A DNA stretch of 64,000 nt. It comes from Elusimicrobia bacterium GWA2_56_46 (GTDB taxonomy: Bacteria > Elusimicrobiota > Elusimicrobia > Elusimicrobiales > UBA9959). Shown one piece after another: positions 26,085 through 35,110 of the stretch. Within the stretch, counting starts at the first letter, position 1, and each line of letters opens with the position of its first letter. The stretch is from contig MGTT01000010.1 in assembly GCA_001799575.1 (NCBI GenBank), positions 1-64,000 on the forward strand, given 5' to 3'. The notes beneath the pieces are model-generated. The model was not told the DNA's origin, did not search any database, and saw only the letters and a list, made by a program, of their open reading frames with translations. The position numbers and the translations under genes are program-made.

Positions 26085-26714
26085 TTACAGTACGCCGGTG
26101 TATTCCCTGGAAGCGGTTTTGTCTATGAGCTGTTCCGTCATCCAGTTCATCTCGCTTGAAAAATCATTGGCTTTATGTACGAAGTAGTTGTAAGCGACGA
26201 TGGCCGGGATGGCCACGAAAAGGCCCGCCGCGGTGTTGACCAGGGCTTCCGCGATTCCCATGGCGACCACGGAAGGGCCGGCCCCCGCGTACAGCGAAAG
26301 ATCCCGGAACGCCCTGATGACGCCCACCACCGTGCCGAACAGTCCGATGAAAGGGCTGATGCTGCCTATAGTGGCTATGGCGGTCAGGCTTTTGTTAAGG
26401 TGGGAACCGTGCCATTCTATGGCCTTTTCGGCGAGTTCGCGCTTTTCAAGCGGGCTTCCATAGTGGGTAAGCACCTTGTGGATGATGTCGGCCGCCGGGC
26501 TTTTAAGCTTGGAGCAGAGTTCGGCTATCTGGCGGGTTTCCCCGCTTTTTATCATCAGATGCACCTTGTGCAGGAGATCGTCCATGCCTTTAAAGGTTCT
26601 GGCGTAAGCCGACCAGCGTTCCCAGATGAGGGCTATGGAATAGATGGACAGGGCCGCGAGGACGAAAAGGACGGGGCCGCCGGCCATGACCAGCTGTTTA
26701 AACGTGATATTCAT
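26085..26714 (-). CDS. ExbB/TolQ/MotA-family proton channel subunit
   Basis: This protein of about 209 residues has three membrane segments: one near the N-terminus (LVMAGGPVLFVLAALSIYSI) and two at about 110-190 holding the family motif (TIGSISPFIGLFGTVVGV, EALVNTAAGLFVAIPAIVAYN). It is the stator subunit for TonB energising. I chose the ATG at 26714, preceded by GGAG; the TTG 15 nt upstream is within the leader. A TATAAT on the minus strand at 26756-26751 may be its -10 box. Confidence 0.94.
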   Translation of the reverse strand: MNITFKQLVMAGGPVLFVLAALSIYSIALIWERWSAYARTFKGMDDLLHKVHLMIKSGETRQIAELCSKLKSPAADIIHKVLTHYGSPLEKRELAEKAIEWHGSHLNKSLTAIATIGSISPFIGLFGTVVGVIRAFRDLSLYAGAGPSVVAMGIAEALVNTAAGLFVAIPAIVAYNYFVHKANDFSSEMNWMTEQLIDKTASREYTGVL

Positions 26715-26796
26715 GATTTCTCCACGCAAAAAGAATAAATCAGCAGAGTTATTATAGCAATTTGGATGTGCGGCAATTTAGAGCCCTTGCCGCTCT

Positions 26797-27822
26797 CTAT
26801 GCTTTCTTGAAAGCGTATTTCAGGCGTGACTCCAGGTTCTCGAAATAACCGGAAAGGATCCTTACCTTGGAGTGGATGACGCTGTAGAGTTCTTCCTGCT
26901 CGCGGGATTTCAGTTCGTCCACGGATTCATATTCTTTTATTTTGTTCAGAGTTTCGGATAATTCGGCGTTAAGGCGGTCAAGCTCGGCTTGCTTCCATTT
27001 AACTTCTCCTTTCAGCCTGCCGATCTCTTCGCAGAACCGGGTAGTCTGTTCTTCATGCTCTTTTCTTTCATCCAGCATGATGCGCTGGAACTCCTCGGTT
27101 TTCCCCAGAACTCCCTGCATACTCTCGGTTACGGCCGTGACGGCCATTTCCTTTTCTTCCAGTTCCGAACGCAGCGCTTTTAGCTCGTTTTCCGTCTCAA
27201 GGCGTTCCCTGGCGTCTTTTTCCAGGAGGTTCCGCTTTGAATTTTCATAGGCGTCCACCATGTTCTGGATCTGGTTCCGGAGCCGCAGATTCTCCTCGCT
27301 TTTCTCGGAGAGCGTCTGGGTGGCTTCGAAAAGTTTTTCTCCCGCCTGTTTTTTCAGGGTCTTGTACAAGTGTTCCCAGGAGGGATGTTCCGCCTGGGCT
27401 GCATGGGCCGAGGAAACCCGCTTGAACTTTTCGGCCAGCGCCCTTATTTCAACGTCCTTTTTTTTCAGATCCTCTTCAAAACGCCGCTTCTCATGGGAAT
27501 ATTCCCGCTTCATGCTTTTCACTTCGCTTTCAAGCTGGGAGTTTTTCAGGATGGCTTTTTCCAGCAGCGCCCGGACGGCTCTGTCATCCGCCGCCTCCGG
27601 GGTCAGCGCCGGCCCGGGCCTGGCCGGGCCCTGAGGGGCGGCCTCAAGCAGCGTTTGAAAGGCGCTGTCGAGATAAGCTTCTTTCCACTGGCCCAGCGCC
27701 GCTTCGGGGCATACGAGAGTGTTCCTGCCGAAGCCGGGCAGCCGGGCGATGTCTTTGGGATAAAAAGGGCCTTTGATGCTCCTCTTGGTAAAAGCGAAAA
27801 AGCGTGAAACAGGTTCGGTCAT
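26797..27822 (-). CDS. Coiled-coil protein with a GYF-like N-terminal domain
   Basis: The 341 residues start with a small domain of about 45 residues (GPFYPKDIARLPGFGRNTLV, ending around QWKEAYL), reminiscent of GYF_2/DUF4339 domains that bind proline-rich or membrane partners. An alanine- and proline-rich linker and about 220 residues of charged coiled coil follow. There is no signal peptide or membrane segment. The function is unknown; the architecture suggests a scaffold or cell-organisation protein. The start codon has the -10-like box TAACAT 6 nt upstream and no Shine-Dalgarno. Confidence 0.75.
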   Translation of the reverse strand: MTEPVSRFFAFTKRSIKGPFYPKDIARLPGFGRNTLVCPEAALGQWKEAYLDSAFQTLLEAAPQGPARPGPALTPEAADDRAVRALLEKAILKNSQLESEVKSMKREYSHEKRRFEEDLKKKDVEIRALAEKFKRVSSAHAAQAEHPSWEHLYKTLKKQAGEKLFEATQTLSEKSEENLRLRNQIQNMVDAYENSKRNLLEKDARERLETENELKALRSELEEKEMAVTAVTESMQGVLGKTEEFQRIMLDERKEHEEQTTRFCEEIGRLKGEVKWKQAELDRLNAELSETLNKIKEYESVDELKSREQEELYSVIHSKVRILSGYFENLESRLKYAFKKA

Positions 27823-27828
27823 GTTTAA

Positions 27829-27834
27829 ATGTTA
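27829..27834 (-). promoter_or_regulatory. -10-like box TAACAT, 6 nt before ATG (leaderless candidate)
   Basis: On the minus strand TAACAT-TTAAAC-ATG precedes the coiled-coil gene; no Shine-Dalgarno is present and the -35 region is weak. Confidence 0.45.
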
Positions 27835-27867
27835 GCAAAGAGGTGTTACAAAGAGATTGCGGAACTC

Positions 27868-28923
27868 TTAAAATTGTTTTTTAATACTGGCTCGGTTGAC
27901 CGGCCGGATCACGCCTTTTTCCGTGACTATGGCAGTTATCAGTTTCGCGGGAGTAACGTCAAAGCCGGGATGCCTGGCCCTGACCCCTTTCGGCGCCACA
28001 AGGCGGCCGTTTATGAAAGTGACTTCTTCGGAAGAGCGCTCCTCTATTTTTATCTCTTCCCCCGTCCTGAGCGAAGCGTCTATGGTGGGCGTGGGGGCAA
28101 TGACGTAAAAGGGTATTTTGTGGTATCCGGCCAGCACGGCCAGGGCGTAGGTGCCGATCTTGTTGGCCGTGTCGCCGTTGGCGGCGATCCTGTCCGCCCC
28201 CACGATAATGGCGTTGATGCCGGCCGTCTTCATGAGGTGGGCGGCCATATTGTCGGTGATGAGTTCGGAAGGCACTTTGCTCCGCTGGAGTTCCCAGATC
28301 GTTAGCCGTGCGCCCTGCAGATAGGGCCGGGTCTCGGAGGAATAGGCGTGTTTGATCCTGTCGCGCGCGTGGGCCTCGGTTATGACGCCGACCGCGGTGC
28401 CGATGCCCATCGTGGCCAGAGCGCCGGCGTTGCAGTGGGTGAGGACTATGGAATTTTTTTTGAGCAGATCCGCGCCGAGTGCGCCCATGCGGGCGCAGGC
28501 CAGCCGGTCTTCTTCGGTCACCTTCGCGGCCTCGCGCTCAAGAGCGCGGACGAGCAGCCTGTATTTTTTTGGAGAAAACTCTTTCTGCCCGGCGATGATG
28601 GCGGCGGCTTTTTCCTGCATACGGTCCGCGGCGTAGAACAGCGCTAAAGCGGTGGGCCTGGCCGCCTTGATGATCCGGGCGGCGTTTTTGATCAGGGTAA
28701 GGGTTTCTTTCCAGGAAGACGGGCGGCGCGTCCTGAGCTCCAGCGGGAAGCCCCAGGCGGCGGCGCAGCCTATGAGCGGAGCGCCGCGCAGAACCATATC
28801 TTTTATAGCTTTGGCCGTTTGGGCCGCGTTGCGAACCGTCAGATAGGCGACCCTGTGCGGCAAAAGGCGCTGATCCAGGACTTTTAATTTGCCTTTTTTG
28901 TAAATGAGACGGGGAGGTATCAT
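27868..28923 (-). CDS. mtnA: S-methyl-5-thioribose-1-phosphate isomerase
   Basis: This 351-residue enzyme converts methylthioribose-1-phosphate to methylthioribulose-1-phosphate in methionine salvage, or in related shunts where downstream mtn genes are missing. The family motifs are RGAPLIGCAAAWG, the catalytic Cys in LTHCNAGALAT, the catalytic Asp in VGADRIAANGDTANKIGTY, and YVIAPTPTID. Length fits MtnA rather than eIF2B regulatory subunits, and the Cys/Asp pair supports an active isomerase. No other mtn genes are in the window. The start codon touches a short-repeat array and has no clear Shine-Dalgarno. Confidence 0.94.
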   Translation of the reverse strand: MIPPRLIYKKGKLKVLDQRLLPHRVAYLTVRNAAQTAKAIKDMVLRGAPLIGCAAAWGFPLELRTRRPSSWKETLTLIKNAARIIKAARPTALALFYAADRMQEKAAAIIAGQKEFSPKKYRLLVRALEREAAKVTEEDRLACARMGALGADLLKKNSIVLTHCNAGALATMGIGTAVGVITEAHARDRIKHAYSSETRPYLQGARLTIWELQRSKVPSELITDNMAAHLMKTAGINAIIVGADRIAANGDTANKIGTYALAVLAGYHKIPFYVIAPTPTIDASLRTGEEIKIEERSSEEVTFINGRLVAPKGVRARHPGFDVTPAKLITAIVTEKGVIRPVNRASIKKQF

Positions 28924-28924
28924 G

Positions 28925-29012
28925 CCAGTGGTCAGTGATCAGTGGTCAGTGGTCAGTGGTCAGTGAGGAGCCTTTCAGTTGCTGTTCACCGGCCACTGTA
29001 CACTAACCACTG
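28925..29012. repeat. Short-unit repeat array (CAGTGGT type) with inverted copy
   Basis: Five to six copies of GTCAGTG/ATCAGTG (28925-28965) are followed by inverted CCACTG units (28992-29012), so the RNA or single strand could fold into a hairpin. The array fills the gap between mtnA and the DUF167 gene. Confidence 0.8.
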
Positions 29013-29015
29013 CTG

Positions 29016-29279
29016 TTATGGGATCGAGTCCAGCAGATTCTTGAGTTCTTCCTCGGTTTTGCCGGTTATTTCAACGGTTTTTTCCCTGCCCTTGGCGCCC
29101 CGGATGATATTGACCATCTTTATGGAGACTTCAAAGAATTCCGAGAGGTAGTCGCGGAGCATGCTGTTTATCTGGAGATCCGCCGAGGAGGCGCAGATCC
29201 TGACGCGCAGGACGCTTCCTATCCTGGAGACGACTTCGTTGTCTTCGCAATTAGGTATCACTCTGACTTTAACGATCAT
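29016..29279 (-). CDS. DUF167 (YggU-type) family protein
   Basis: This 87-residue protein matches the DUF167 pattern: an opening beta strand (MIVKVRVIPNCEDNEVV), the central LRVRICASSADLQINSML and the terminal GREKTVEITG. The function of the family is unsettled. In many genomes it lies next to a YggS homologue, as here, where the yggS-like gene is 15 nt upstream. GGGAGG precedes the start. It is probably translated from the same mRNA as the YggS-like gene. Confidence 0.9.
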   Translation of the reverse strand: MIVKVRVIPNCEDNEVVSRIGSVLRVRICASSADLQINSMLRDYLSEFFEVSIKMVNIIRGAKGREKTVEITGKTEEELKNLLDSIP

Positions 29280-29294
29280 TTGCCCTCCCGTAGA

Positions 29295-30020
29295 TTACGC
29301 AAACAGCAGGCGCCCTATTCTGGGCAGATTGGATCCTTCCTGCACCGCCTCCTCAAAATCCCCGCTCATGCCGAGCGAGAGGTAGTTCTTAAAACCGTAG
29401 GCGTTCACTTCGCCGGGGAAATCTCTGTCGAATATGCGTTTTACTTCCCTGAACAGGGGCTTCAGGGTTTCGGGATCTTTGTCCGCCGGCGCTATGGCCA
29501 TGTATCCCGAAGGGGCCAGGAAAGGAAGTTTCCGTATCTCTTCCAGGAGTCCGGGGGCTTGCGCCGGGTCTATTCCGCCCTGCGTGTCCGAGGCCGTCAG
29601 TTTCAGCTGGATAAGGACGGGCATCTTTTTCCCTTTCAGACCGGCGTGACGGTTGATCTGAACGGCGAGTTTGAGGCTGTCTACGGAGTCTATCCAGTCG
29701 AACAGCTCCACCGCGTCCGCCGCTTTATTCGATTGGAGCCGGCCTATAAAATGTAATCTGACCAGCGGTCTCGCTTCGGAAAGTTCCCCCTCAACCCACT
29801 TCTTTGCCGCGTCCTGCACCCTGCTCTCGCCGGCCGTCCGCAGTTTCCCGCTTTCCACTAGGTATTTCACATCGTCGGTATCCGCGTACTTTGTGACGGC
29901 CAAAAAATCCACTTCCGAAACGTTTCTGCCGCCCTTAAGGCAGGCGGCGGCGATTTTCTCGGTTATTAACTGGAAATTTTCCAGGAGTTTTATTTTTCGT
30001 GCGGATTCGATGACCGGCAT
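29295..30020 (-). CDS. YggS/PROSC-type pyridoxal-phosphate homeostasis protein
   Basis: This 241-residue single-domain PLP protein has the fold of the alanine racemase N-domain. The PLP lysine lies in FLAVTKYADTDDV; GESRVQDAAKKW, LHFIGRLQSNKAADAV and LSLGMSGDFEEAVQEGSN are family hallmarks. It buffers PLP and affects amino-acid and keto-acid pools; no enzymatic activity is known. TAGAAT lies 11 nt before the ATG with no Shine-Dalgarno, so the leader is very short. It forms a pair with the DUF167 gene. Confidence 0.94.
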   Translation of the reverse strand: MPVIESARKIKLLENFQLITEKIAAACLKGGRNVSEVDFLAVTKYADTDDVKYLVESGKLRTAGESRVQDAAKKWVEGELSEARPLVRLHFIGRLQSNKAADAVELFDWIDSVDSLKLAVQINRHAGLKGKKMPVLIQLKLTASDTQGGIDPAQAPGLLEEIRKLPFLAPSGYMAIAPADKDPETLKPLFREVKRIFDRDFPGEVNAYGFKNYLSLGMSGDFEEAVQEGSNLPRIGRLLFA

Positions 30021-30189
30021 TCAGTAGCTACATTCTAGCAAAAAACAGCCGCCTTTCATAGGAAAAAACCACGCCTACGGCATGATCAGGCGCGCCTGTC
30101 CCAATCAATCCGGCAAAAAACTAATTATCTAAGGGCGTCCCCAAGTCAGCCCTGGCGAAGCCCGTACCGTCACCCCGGAGAATTGGCGC

Positions 30190-30220
30190 GGCCCCCGCGC
30201 AGATACACCACGCGGGGGCC
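30190..30220. terminator. GC-rich hairpin downstream of the secreted-protein gene
   Basis: GGCCCCCGCG and CGCGGGGGCC form a perfect 10-bp stem with an 11-nt loop, 37 nt past the stop codon of the gene at 30257. No U-run follows on the minus strand, so it may stabilise the 3' end or act with Rho rather than terminate on its own. The rest of 30021-30256 shows no gene. Confidence 0.45.
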
Positions 30221-30256
30221 GAGACTACCGCCATGAGACCGCATTTACTGCCGGAT

Positions 30257-30928
30257 CTATGGGTAAGGCGATGCATACGCCATATAGAAATAAGTGTACC
30301 TGACCCATTTCGCTGCCCAAGTGTTCCATGTAGATCGTTGCACGATATACGCCTTATACCCATCTACTACGGCGACACGGTATTCATCTTCTATGCTCAA
30401 ACCCTCCGACTCGTTCATGGTTTTCCGTTTAGCGCCCGGGAATATCACCGCCTGCGGGGTTAGATTACATTCCAATGTGGACAGTTCATCGTATGACAGA
30501 TGATCATATGCGGCAGGAAAGGATGCATTATAGCCCTCGGAGATGGTGAAGTTGATGTCTGAATCAAATAAGGGACCACCTAAATCAGGCTGATCTTTAC
30601 CAATAAGTATTGCGGCCATAAACCTGTTCTCGTTTAACGAATCCACCCCTCTTCCCACATGCCGGCCGCGCAGGCTGTCCTTGGTGGCGGGGGATCCTGA
30701 CTTAAACAGATTTTCCAGTTTTTTATATGCAGTCCCACCGCTCAGACCCGCAAGTCTTGCGGAATCATCTGCGGATTTATCCGCGGCTTTGAACTTCACG
30801 ATTGCTGTGTCGTTTGCAGAGGCCGCTTTGAGCTCGTTGACGCTGACATCCAGGTCGCCGAAGTCAGGGGCGGCATAGGCCGCGCTTGCAGAAATAACCA
30901 TAACTACAGCCATCATTATTTTTTTCAT
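30257..30928 (-). CDS. Secreted protein of unknown function
   Basis: This 223-residue protein has a clear signal peptide (MKKIMMAVVMVISASAAYAA) and a mature domain I do not recognise. Visible features are LDVSVNELKAASAND, a conserved-looking LRGRHVGRGVDSLNENRFM and a C-terminus rich in Trp and Tyr (NTWAAKWVRYTYFYM). The start at 30928 has GGGGAG upstream; the longer ORF adds residues from the leader. It stands alone between the YggS-like gene and an insertion sequence. It is probably periplasmic or extracellular. Confidence 0.75.
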   Translation of the reverse strand: MKKIMMAVVMVISASAAYAAPDFGDLDVSVNELKAASANDTAIVKFKAADKSADDSARLAGLSGGTAYKKLENLFKSGSPATKDSLRGRHVGRGVDSLNENRFMAAILIGKDQPDLGGPLFDSDINFTISEGYNASFPAAYDHLSYDELSTLECNLTPQAVIFPGAKRKTMNESEGLSIEDEYRVAVVDGYKAYIVQRSTWNTWAAKWVRYTYFYMAYASPYP

Positions 30929-31311
30929 TTTTCTCCCCTCTAATATCTGTCCGCCGAGTGTTTGCTGTCTTGTGTACAAAGCTTGCTGCGTTACTATAGT
31001 TTAGCCGATAAAGAGGTCGTCACCAAGGGGCATAATACCCATTTCGTTTTTTTTTTTTTTGACCCATTTTGCATAGGTCTTTTGCCCGAAAAATTTAGGC
31101 ACATAGGCCCGTTCGGAATCTGCGGCGGGTAAAGAGGATGTTTATTGGATCCCCGCCTACGGATTGCGGGGATGACAGAGGCGGAAAGTTTTACCTTAAC
31201 CTGAAAAATGCAGTTACCCGTGCTTTTGCCAATGAAAGCCGGGAATAATTCTGTGCCTGATTTTTCGACCTGTTTTATCGTTCCATAGCGCCTCCTTTTC
31301 CCTGTTTTCTT
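30929..31311. other. Non-coding region with a T12 run and a REP-like hairpin
   Basis: It contains a run of 12 T residues near 31050-31061, two ACCTATG/GCCTATG repeats (minus sense) and, at 31147-31178, a small hairpin repeat (listed separately). No open frame looks like a gene. One end of the insertion sequence is probably in this stretch, but I could not identify its terminal repeat. Confidence 0.4.
31147..31178. repeat. REP-like hairpin repeat, copy 1
   Basis: ATCCCCGC and GCGGGGAT flank CTACGGATT and are followed by GACAG. The copy at 60367-60398 has the same layout with compensated stem changes (ATTCCTGC/GCAGGAAT). Confidence 0.65.
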
Positions 31312-32650
31312 TTATCCGTTTTCAACTGCAACACCATTGAATTTCTCCCAATGGAAAACCCTCCCGCAATAGTCCCGGAACCGCTCTCTCCGTTTGCCGG
31401 CCAGCGATAGTCTCAGCACCATTTTATGCCCATCCCTGCCCAACTCGGCTCCGCAGGCAATAACCATCGTCCGTATAACTCCGAGCGTCTTTTTCGTCTT
31501 TATGCCGATCGCCTTCTGGAACTGCTGCATCAGATTATAAGCGAAACACACCACGCGGAACGCCGCCTCCGTCGCATAAAACTTCTTCATACAAAACCCG
31601 TCTATCCCGTAGTCCCATTTCAATTCGTATGCGGGTTTCAAGAATAGCCCGCTTACGGTAAAACCGCCACACTTCATCCGGCGCGGCCGGCATATCCGTG
31701 AAGATGCCCTGATACAGATATGCTTTGTCATCGAACAGTTCCTTGCCTTTCACGAAATCGTTCGGCCGGTCACGCTGCCGTATAACCACCAGCCTGCGCC
31801 CCCTGCTCCAGCTTTTGGCCTGGAATATGATTTCGCTCACCGAAACATCCTCGTCCAAAGCCCGCCAGTCACTTATTGTCCGCACTTCTCTTTTTACGCC
31901 CCTGGTGAACCTGGCTGATACGGCGTAACGCAGTTTCCCACTTTCAAGAAAAGCAAACACTTTCTCGCTGTCAAAGCCGGAATCGCCCCTGATGATTTTA
32001 ACCCTCGCGCCCGCGGGCAGCGCCGACATGGCCTCGCTCATAAAATCTATGGCCCCGGTTACGCTTGCCGTGTTGCCGCTGCGCAGCCATGAATGGATAA
32101 CAGCGTCGTTCTCGGCAAGTGTTGCAAGCAACGGGTGATGGCTGGGCCGACGGTGCTTCTTCGGGTTGTAACCCAATAACGCGCCTTCCTGCTTCCCGTA
32201 ACGCTCGAATACGGACGAATCCAGATCCAGCGTGTAGTCGCCGGGCGGCGTCATCTGTTCTATCTGTACGGCGCGCAGGGGCTCAAACACCTCGTATAGC
32301 TCTTTTTGCCCGAATCGCTTGAAAAACCGCATTATCGTAATATCGGACGGGAATCGCTTCATGCCCAGCAGTTCCCTGATGACCTCGTCATGCCGTAAAG
32401 CCTCGATGTGCGCAAACCGCCGCGCGCCGGTCAGAACGCCGCTCATAAAAGCCAAGATTATGTCTATAGGCTTTGTCGCATTTGGCGAGGAGATATCAAA
32501 TGACAGATGCCGGTTAAGAGCTTCCGGCAGTTTGATGCGGGCTGCGTAACCGGCAAGCAGCGACATGCCGCCCCAAGCGGTTATGGGTTTGTCGGTGAAG
32601 GTCAGGACTATTGGATTTGCGGTTTGTAATGTGGTAGTTTGTATATGCAC
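31312..32650 (-). pseudogene. IS1380-family transposase split by a frameshift
   Basis: The N-terminal 371-codon frame carries the DDE residues of IS1380 elements: first Asp region LDLDSSVFERYGKQEG, then GYNPKKHRRPSHHPLLA, second Asp in IIRGDSGFDSE, and the YRKRAILE segment with the catalytic Glu. Just after this (near 31640) the frame is lost, and the remainder (YELKWDYGIDGFCMKKF, FAYNLMQQFQKAIGI) continues in another frame down to 31312. A one-base indel explains it; I know of no programmed frameshift in this family. The gene starts with GTG after GGAGG. The 12-bp inverted repeat around the start can hide the GTG in a hairpin. Confidence 0.85.
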
Positions 32651-32707
32651 GGTTTCGTTCCTCCATGTTAGATCGCGAGTCTAAATATAGATGATACGAA
32701 ACCGTGC
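32647..32707 (-). promoter_or_regulatory. Inverted repeat around the transposase ribosome-binding site
   Basis: GCACGGTTTCGT (32647-32658) and ACGAAACCGTGC (32696-32707) are perfect 12-bp inverted repeats. In a transcript entering from outside, the start codon would be in the stem and the GGAGG in the loop. Some insertion sequences limit translation of read-through transcripts this way. Confidence 0.5.
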
Positions 32708-32772
32708 CTTTTTTGTCATTCAAATGAACTTGAATATTGAGGAAGGATGGCGGCAGGGTAGAGCTGGAGGGG

Positions 32773-32943
32773 TGCCAGGGCCGGGCCTTTCCGTCCCGCA
32801 GGCCGCCGAGGGAAGCGGAAAGGCCCGGCCCTGGCAGGACCCCGAACCGGCAGCCTGCCGCCATCTTTCCGTGTAGTGACAGGGCGCCGATATTGCAAGC
32901 CAACTGCAACTTTCAGGCCCCCGCTTTGCTATCCTGCGGAGCA
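32773..32943. repeat. Structured dispersed repeat, copy 2 (21-bp stem, pseudoknot-like tail)
   Basis: A perfect 21-bp inverted repeat (32773-32793 and 32816-32836, starting TGCCAGGGCCGGGCC) encloses a 22-nt loop with CCCGCAGGCCGCCGAGGG. Past the stem comes CAGGACCCCG and, after about 75 nt, CGCTTTGCTATCCTGCGGAG (32924-32943), whose CCTGCGG can pair with CCGCAGG of the loop. Relatives are at 50931-51054 and 60472-60565. An outer GGCGGCAGG/CCTGCCGCC pair flanks this copy. Confidence 0.8.
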
Positions 32944-32973
32944 TAAGTTGAAATTGACCAGCCTTGCATAAAT

Positions 32974-33006
32974 AAAAACCCCCGGACTTTGGGTCCGGGG
33001 GTTTTT
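32974..33006 (-). terminator. Intrinsic terminator of groES-groEL
   Basis: AAAAACCCCCGGAC and GTCCGGGGGTTTTT form a 14-bp stem with a 5-nt loop, and the minus strand has a U-run after the stem. It lies 38 nt past the groEL stop codon. Confidence 0.9.
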
Positions 33007-33043
33007 CTGCCTACGGCTTATGGCCTAAGGCTTATGGCGTCGT

Positions 33044-34684
33044 TTAATACATGTCTCCGCCGCCGCCCATTCCGCCCATGCCGCCGGGCATCGCGGGCAT
33101 CTTGTCCTTCTTCTCGGGCAGATCCGCCACCAGCGCTTCCGTCGTCAGCAGCGTGCTCGCGATGGAGGCCGCGTTCTCAAGCGCCGTGCGGGTCACCTTG
33201 CAGGGATCCACGATGCCGGCCTTGATCATGTCCACGTATTCCAGCTTGTCGGCGTCAAAGCCGATCTCGGCGGGAGAGTTCTTGATCTTCTCGATCACGA
33301 TGGAACCGTCCATGCCGGCGTTCTCCACGATTATGCGCAGGGGCGCGTAGATGGCTTTCCGGACGATGTTGAGACCGGTCTTTTCGTCTTCGTTGTCGGT
33401 CTTGACCTTGTCCAGGGCCCTGGCGGCGCGTATTATCGCTACGCCGCCGCCGGGGAGCAGGCCTTCCTGTACCCCCGCTTTGGTGGCGTTCTTGGCGTCC
33501 TCGACCTTGGATTTTTTCGCTTTCATCTCGGTCTCGGTCGCCGCGCCGACGCGGATCACGGCCACGCCGCCGGAAAGCTTGGCGAGCCTTTCTTCCAGCT
33601 TTTCCTTGTCGTAGTCGGAGGTGGTGTCGTCTATCTGTTTGCGGATCTGGGCGGTGCGCTTTTTGATCTCGTTCTTATCCCCGCCGCCGTCCACGATGGT
33701 GGTGTTTTCCTTGTCGATGACGATGCGTTTGGCCTTGCCCAGCTGCTCTACGCCGGCCTTGTCCAGTTTCATGCCGCGCTCTTCGCTGATGACCTCGCCG
33801 CCGGTGAGGATGGCGATGTCTTCCAGCATCTCTTTGCGCCTGTCGCCGAAGCCGGGGGCTTTCACGGCGCAGCCTTTAAGGGTTCCGCGCAGCTTGTTCA
33901 CGACCAGTGTCGCCATGGCTTCGCCTTCGAGGTCTTCCGCGACGATAAGGAACTGCTTGCCGGTCTGGACGATCTTTTCGAGGACGGGCAGGAGTTCGGT
34001 CATGGCGGAGATCTTCTTATCGGTGATCACGATGAGGGCGTCTTCAAGCACGCACTCCATTCTTTCGGGATCGGTCACGAAATAAGGGGAGACGTAGCCG
34101 CGGTCGAACTGCATTCCCTCCACGACGTCCAGTTCGGTCTCGGAGGATTTGCCCTCTTCCACGGTTATCACGCCCTCGTGTCCGACCTTCTCCATCGCCT
34201 GGGCGATGAGATCGCCTATGACGCGGTCATTGGCGGAGATGGTGGCTATCTGGGCTTTTTCTTCCTTGGTTTTTACGGGCTTGGCCATTTTCTTCAGCTC
34301 TTCGACGATCGCCTGCACGGCTTTGTCGATGCCTTTCTTGAGATAGATGGAGTTGGCTCCGGCCGTGACGTTTTTCAGGCCTTCGGTGAAGATGGCCTGG
34401 GTCAGCACGGTGGCGGTGGTGGTGCCGTCGCCGGCGACATCGTTGGTCTTGGAGGCGGCTTCGCGCACCAGCTGCGCTCCCATGTCCTCGAAATTATCGT
34501 CCAGCTCTATCTCTTTGGCGATGGTCACACCGTCGTCAATGATGGTCGGCGAGCCGAATTTCTTGGAGAGTATGACCGTCTTGCCTTTCGGGCCGAGGGT
34601 CACTTTTACGGCGTTGGCCAGTTTGTCCACGCCGGCCTTGAGGCGCATCCTGCCTTCTTCCGAATATATGATTTGTTTAGCCAT
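33044..34684 (-). CDS. groL: Chaperonin GroEL (Hsp60)
   Basis: This 546-residue ATP-dependent chaperonin folds cytosolic proteins inside a 14-mer ring with GroES. Family motifs are complete: [13 protein letters not shown], the ATP-binding [10 protein letters not shown], a regular apical domain and the flexible C-terminal tail [13 protein letters not shown]. Length matches bacterial GroEL. It lies 20 nt downstream of groES in the standard order, under the promoter and CIRCE-like operator at 35.1 kb, and ends at a strong terminator. Confidence 0.98.
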   Translation of the reverse strand: MAKQIIYSEEGRMRLKAGVDKLANAVKVTLGPKGKTVILSKKFGSPTIIDDGVTIAKEIELDDNFEDMGAQLVREAASKTNDVAGDGTTTATVLTQAIFTEGLKNVTAGANSIYLKKGIDKAVQAIVEELKKMAKPVKTKEEKAQIATISANDRVIGDLIAQAMEKVGHEGVITVEEGKSSETELDVVEGMQFDRGYVSPYFVTDPERMECVLEDALIVITDKKISAMTELLPVLEKIVQTGKQFLIVAEDLEGEAMATLVVNKLRGTLKGCAVKAPGFGDRRKEMLEDIAILTGGEVISEERGMKLDKAGVEQLGKAKRIVIDKENTTIVDGGGDKNEIKKRTAQIRKQIDDTTSDYDKEKLEERLAKLSGGVAVIRVGAATETEMKAKKSKVEDAKNATKAGVQEGLLPGGGVAIIRAARALDKVKTDNEDEKTGLNIVRKAIYAPLRIIVENAGMDGSIVIEKIKNSPAEIGFDADKLEYVDMIKAGIVDPCKVTRTALENAASIASTLLTTEALVADLPEKKDKMPAMPGGMGGMGGGGDMY

Positions 34685-34704
34685 TGTTCATTTCCTCCTG
34701 TAAG

Positions 34705-35013
34705 TTACCTGATTATGCCGAGGACGTCTTCTTCCCTCATGATGAGGTAATCCTCGTCGTTGATCTTGATCTCGGTGCCGGAATATTTTCCGTAGAGCAC
34801 CTTGTCGCCGACTTTCAGTTCCATGGCGACGAGTTTGCCGTCCTCGGTGGTTTTGCCTTTTCCGGCGGCGATGATTTCCCCTTCCTGGGGCTTTTCTTTG
34901 ACGGTCTCCGGAATGATGATCCCGCCTTTCCTGACCTCTTTGGCCTCAAGGGGTTTTACGATAACCCGGTCCCCAAGCGGCTGTATCTTTACTTTTGTCG
35001 CTGTTTCTGACAT
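34705..35013 (-). CDS. groS: Co-chaperonin GroES (Hsp10)
   Basis: This 102-residue lid protein of the GroEL ring has the typical core [22 protein letters not shown], a mobile loop ([18 protein letters not shown]) and [13 protein letters not shown]. It is first in the operon. AGGAGG precedes the ATG. Expression is probably heat-inducible through HrcA acting on the CIRCE-like element. Confidence 0.98.
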   Translation of the reverse strand: MSETATKVKIQPLGDRVIVKPLEAKEVRKGGIIIPETVKEKPQEGEIIAAGKGKTTEDGKLVAMELKVGDKVLYGKYSGTEIKINDEDYLIMREEDVLGIIR

Positions 35014-35081
35014 ATTGGTGCATCCTCCTAGTTTGAATTAAAAAAAATATTATTGGCGCTTCGATCTCTTAACTGCTAATT

Positions 35082-35110
35082 ATTTTAGCAAAAGCGGTTT
35101 CCGGTGTCAA
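35082..35110 (-). promoter_or_regulatory. groE promoter TTGACA-N17-TAAAAT
   Basis: On the minus strand TTGACA (35110-35105), a 17-nt spacer and TAAAAT (35087-35082) make a near-perfect housekeeping promoter. Its -35 box abuts the CIRCE-like operator. Confidence 0.88.

Noticed and set aside
31312-31731. Separate small gene downstream of the transposase
   Set aside because: Its sequence is the missing C-terminus of the IS1380 transposase in another frame.
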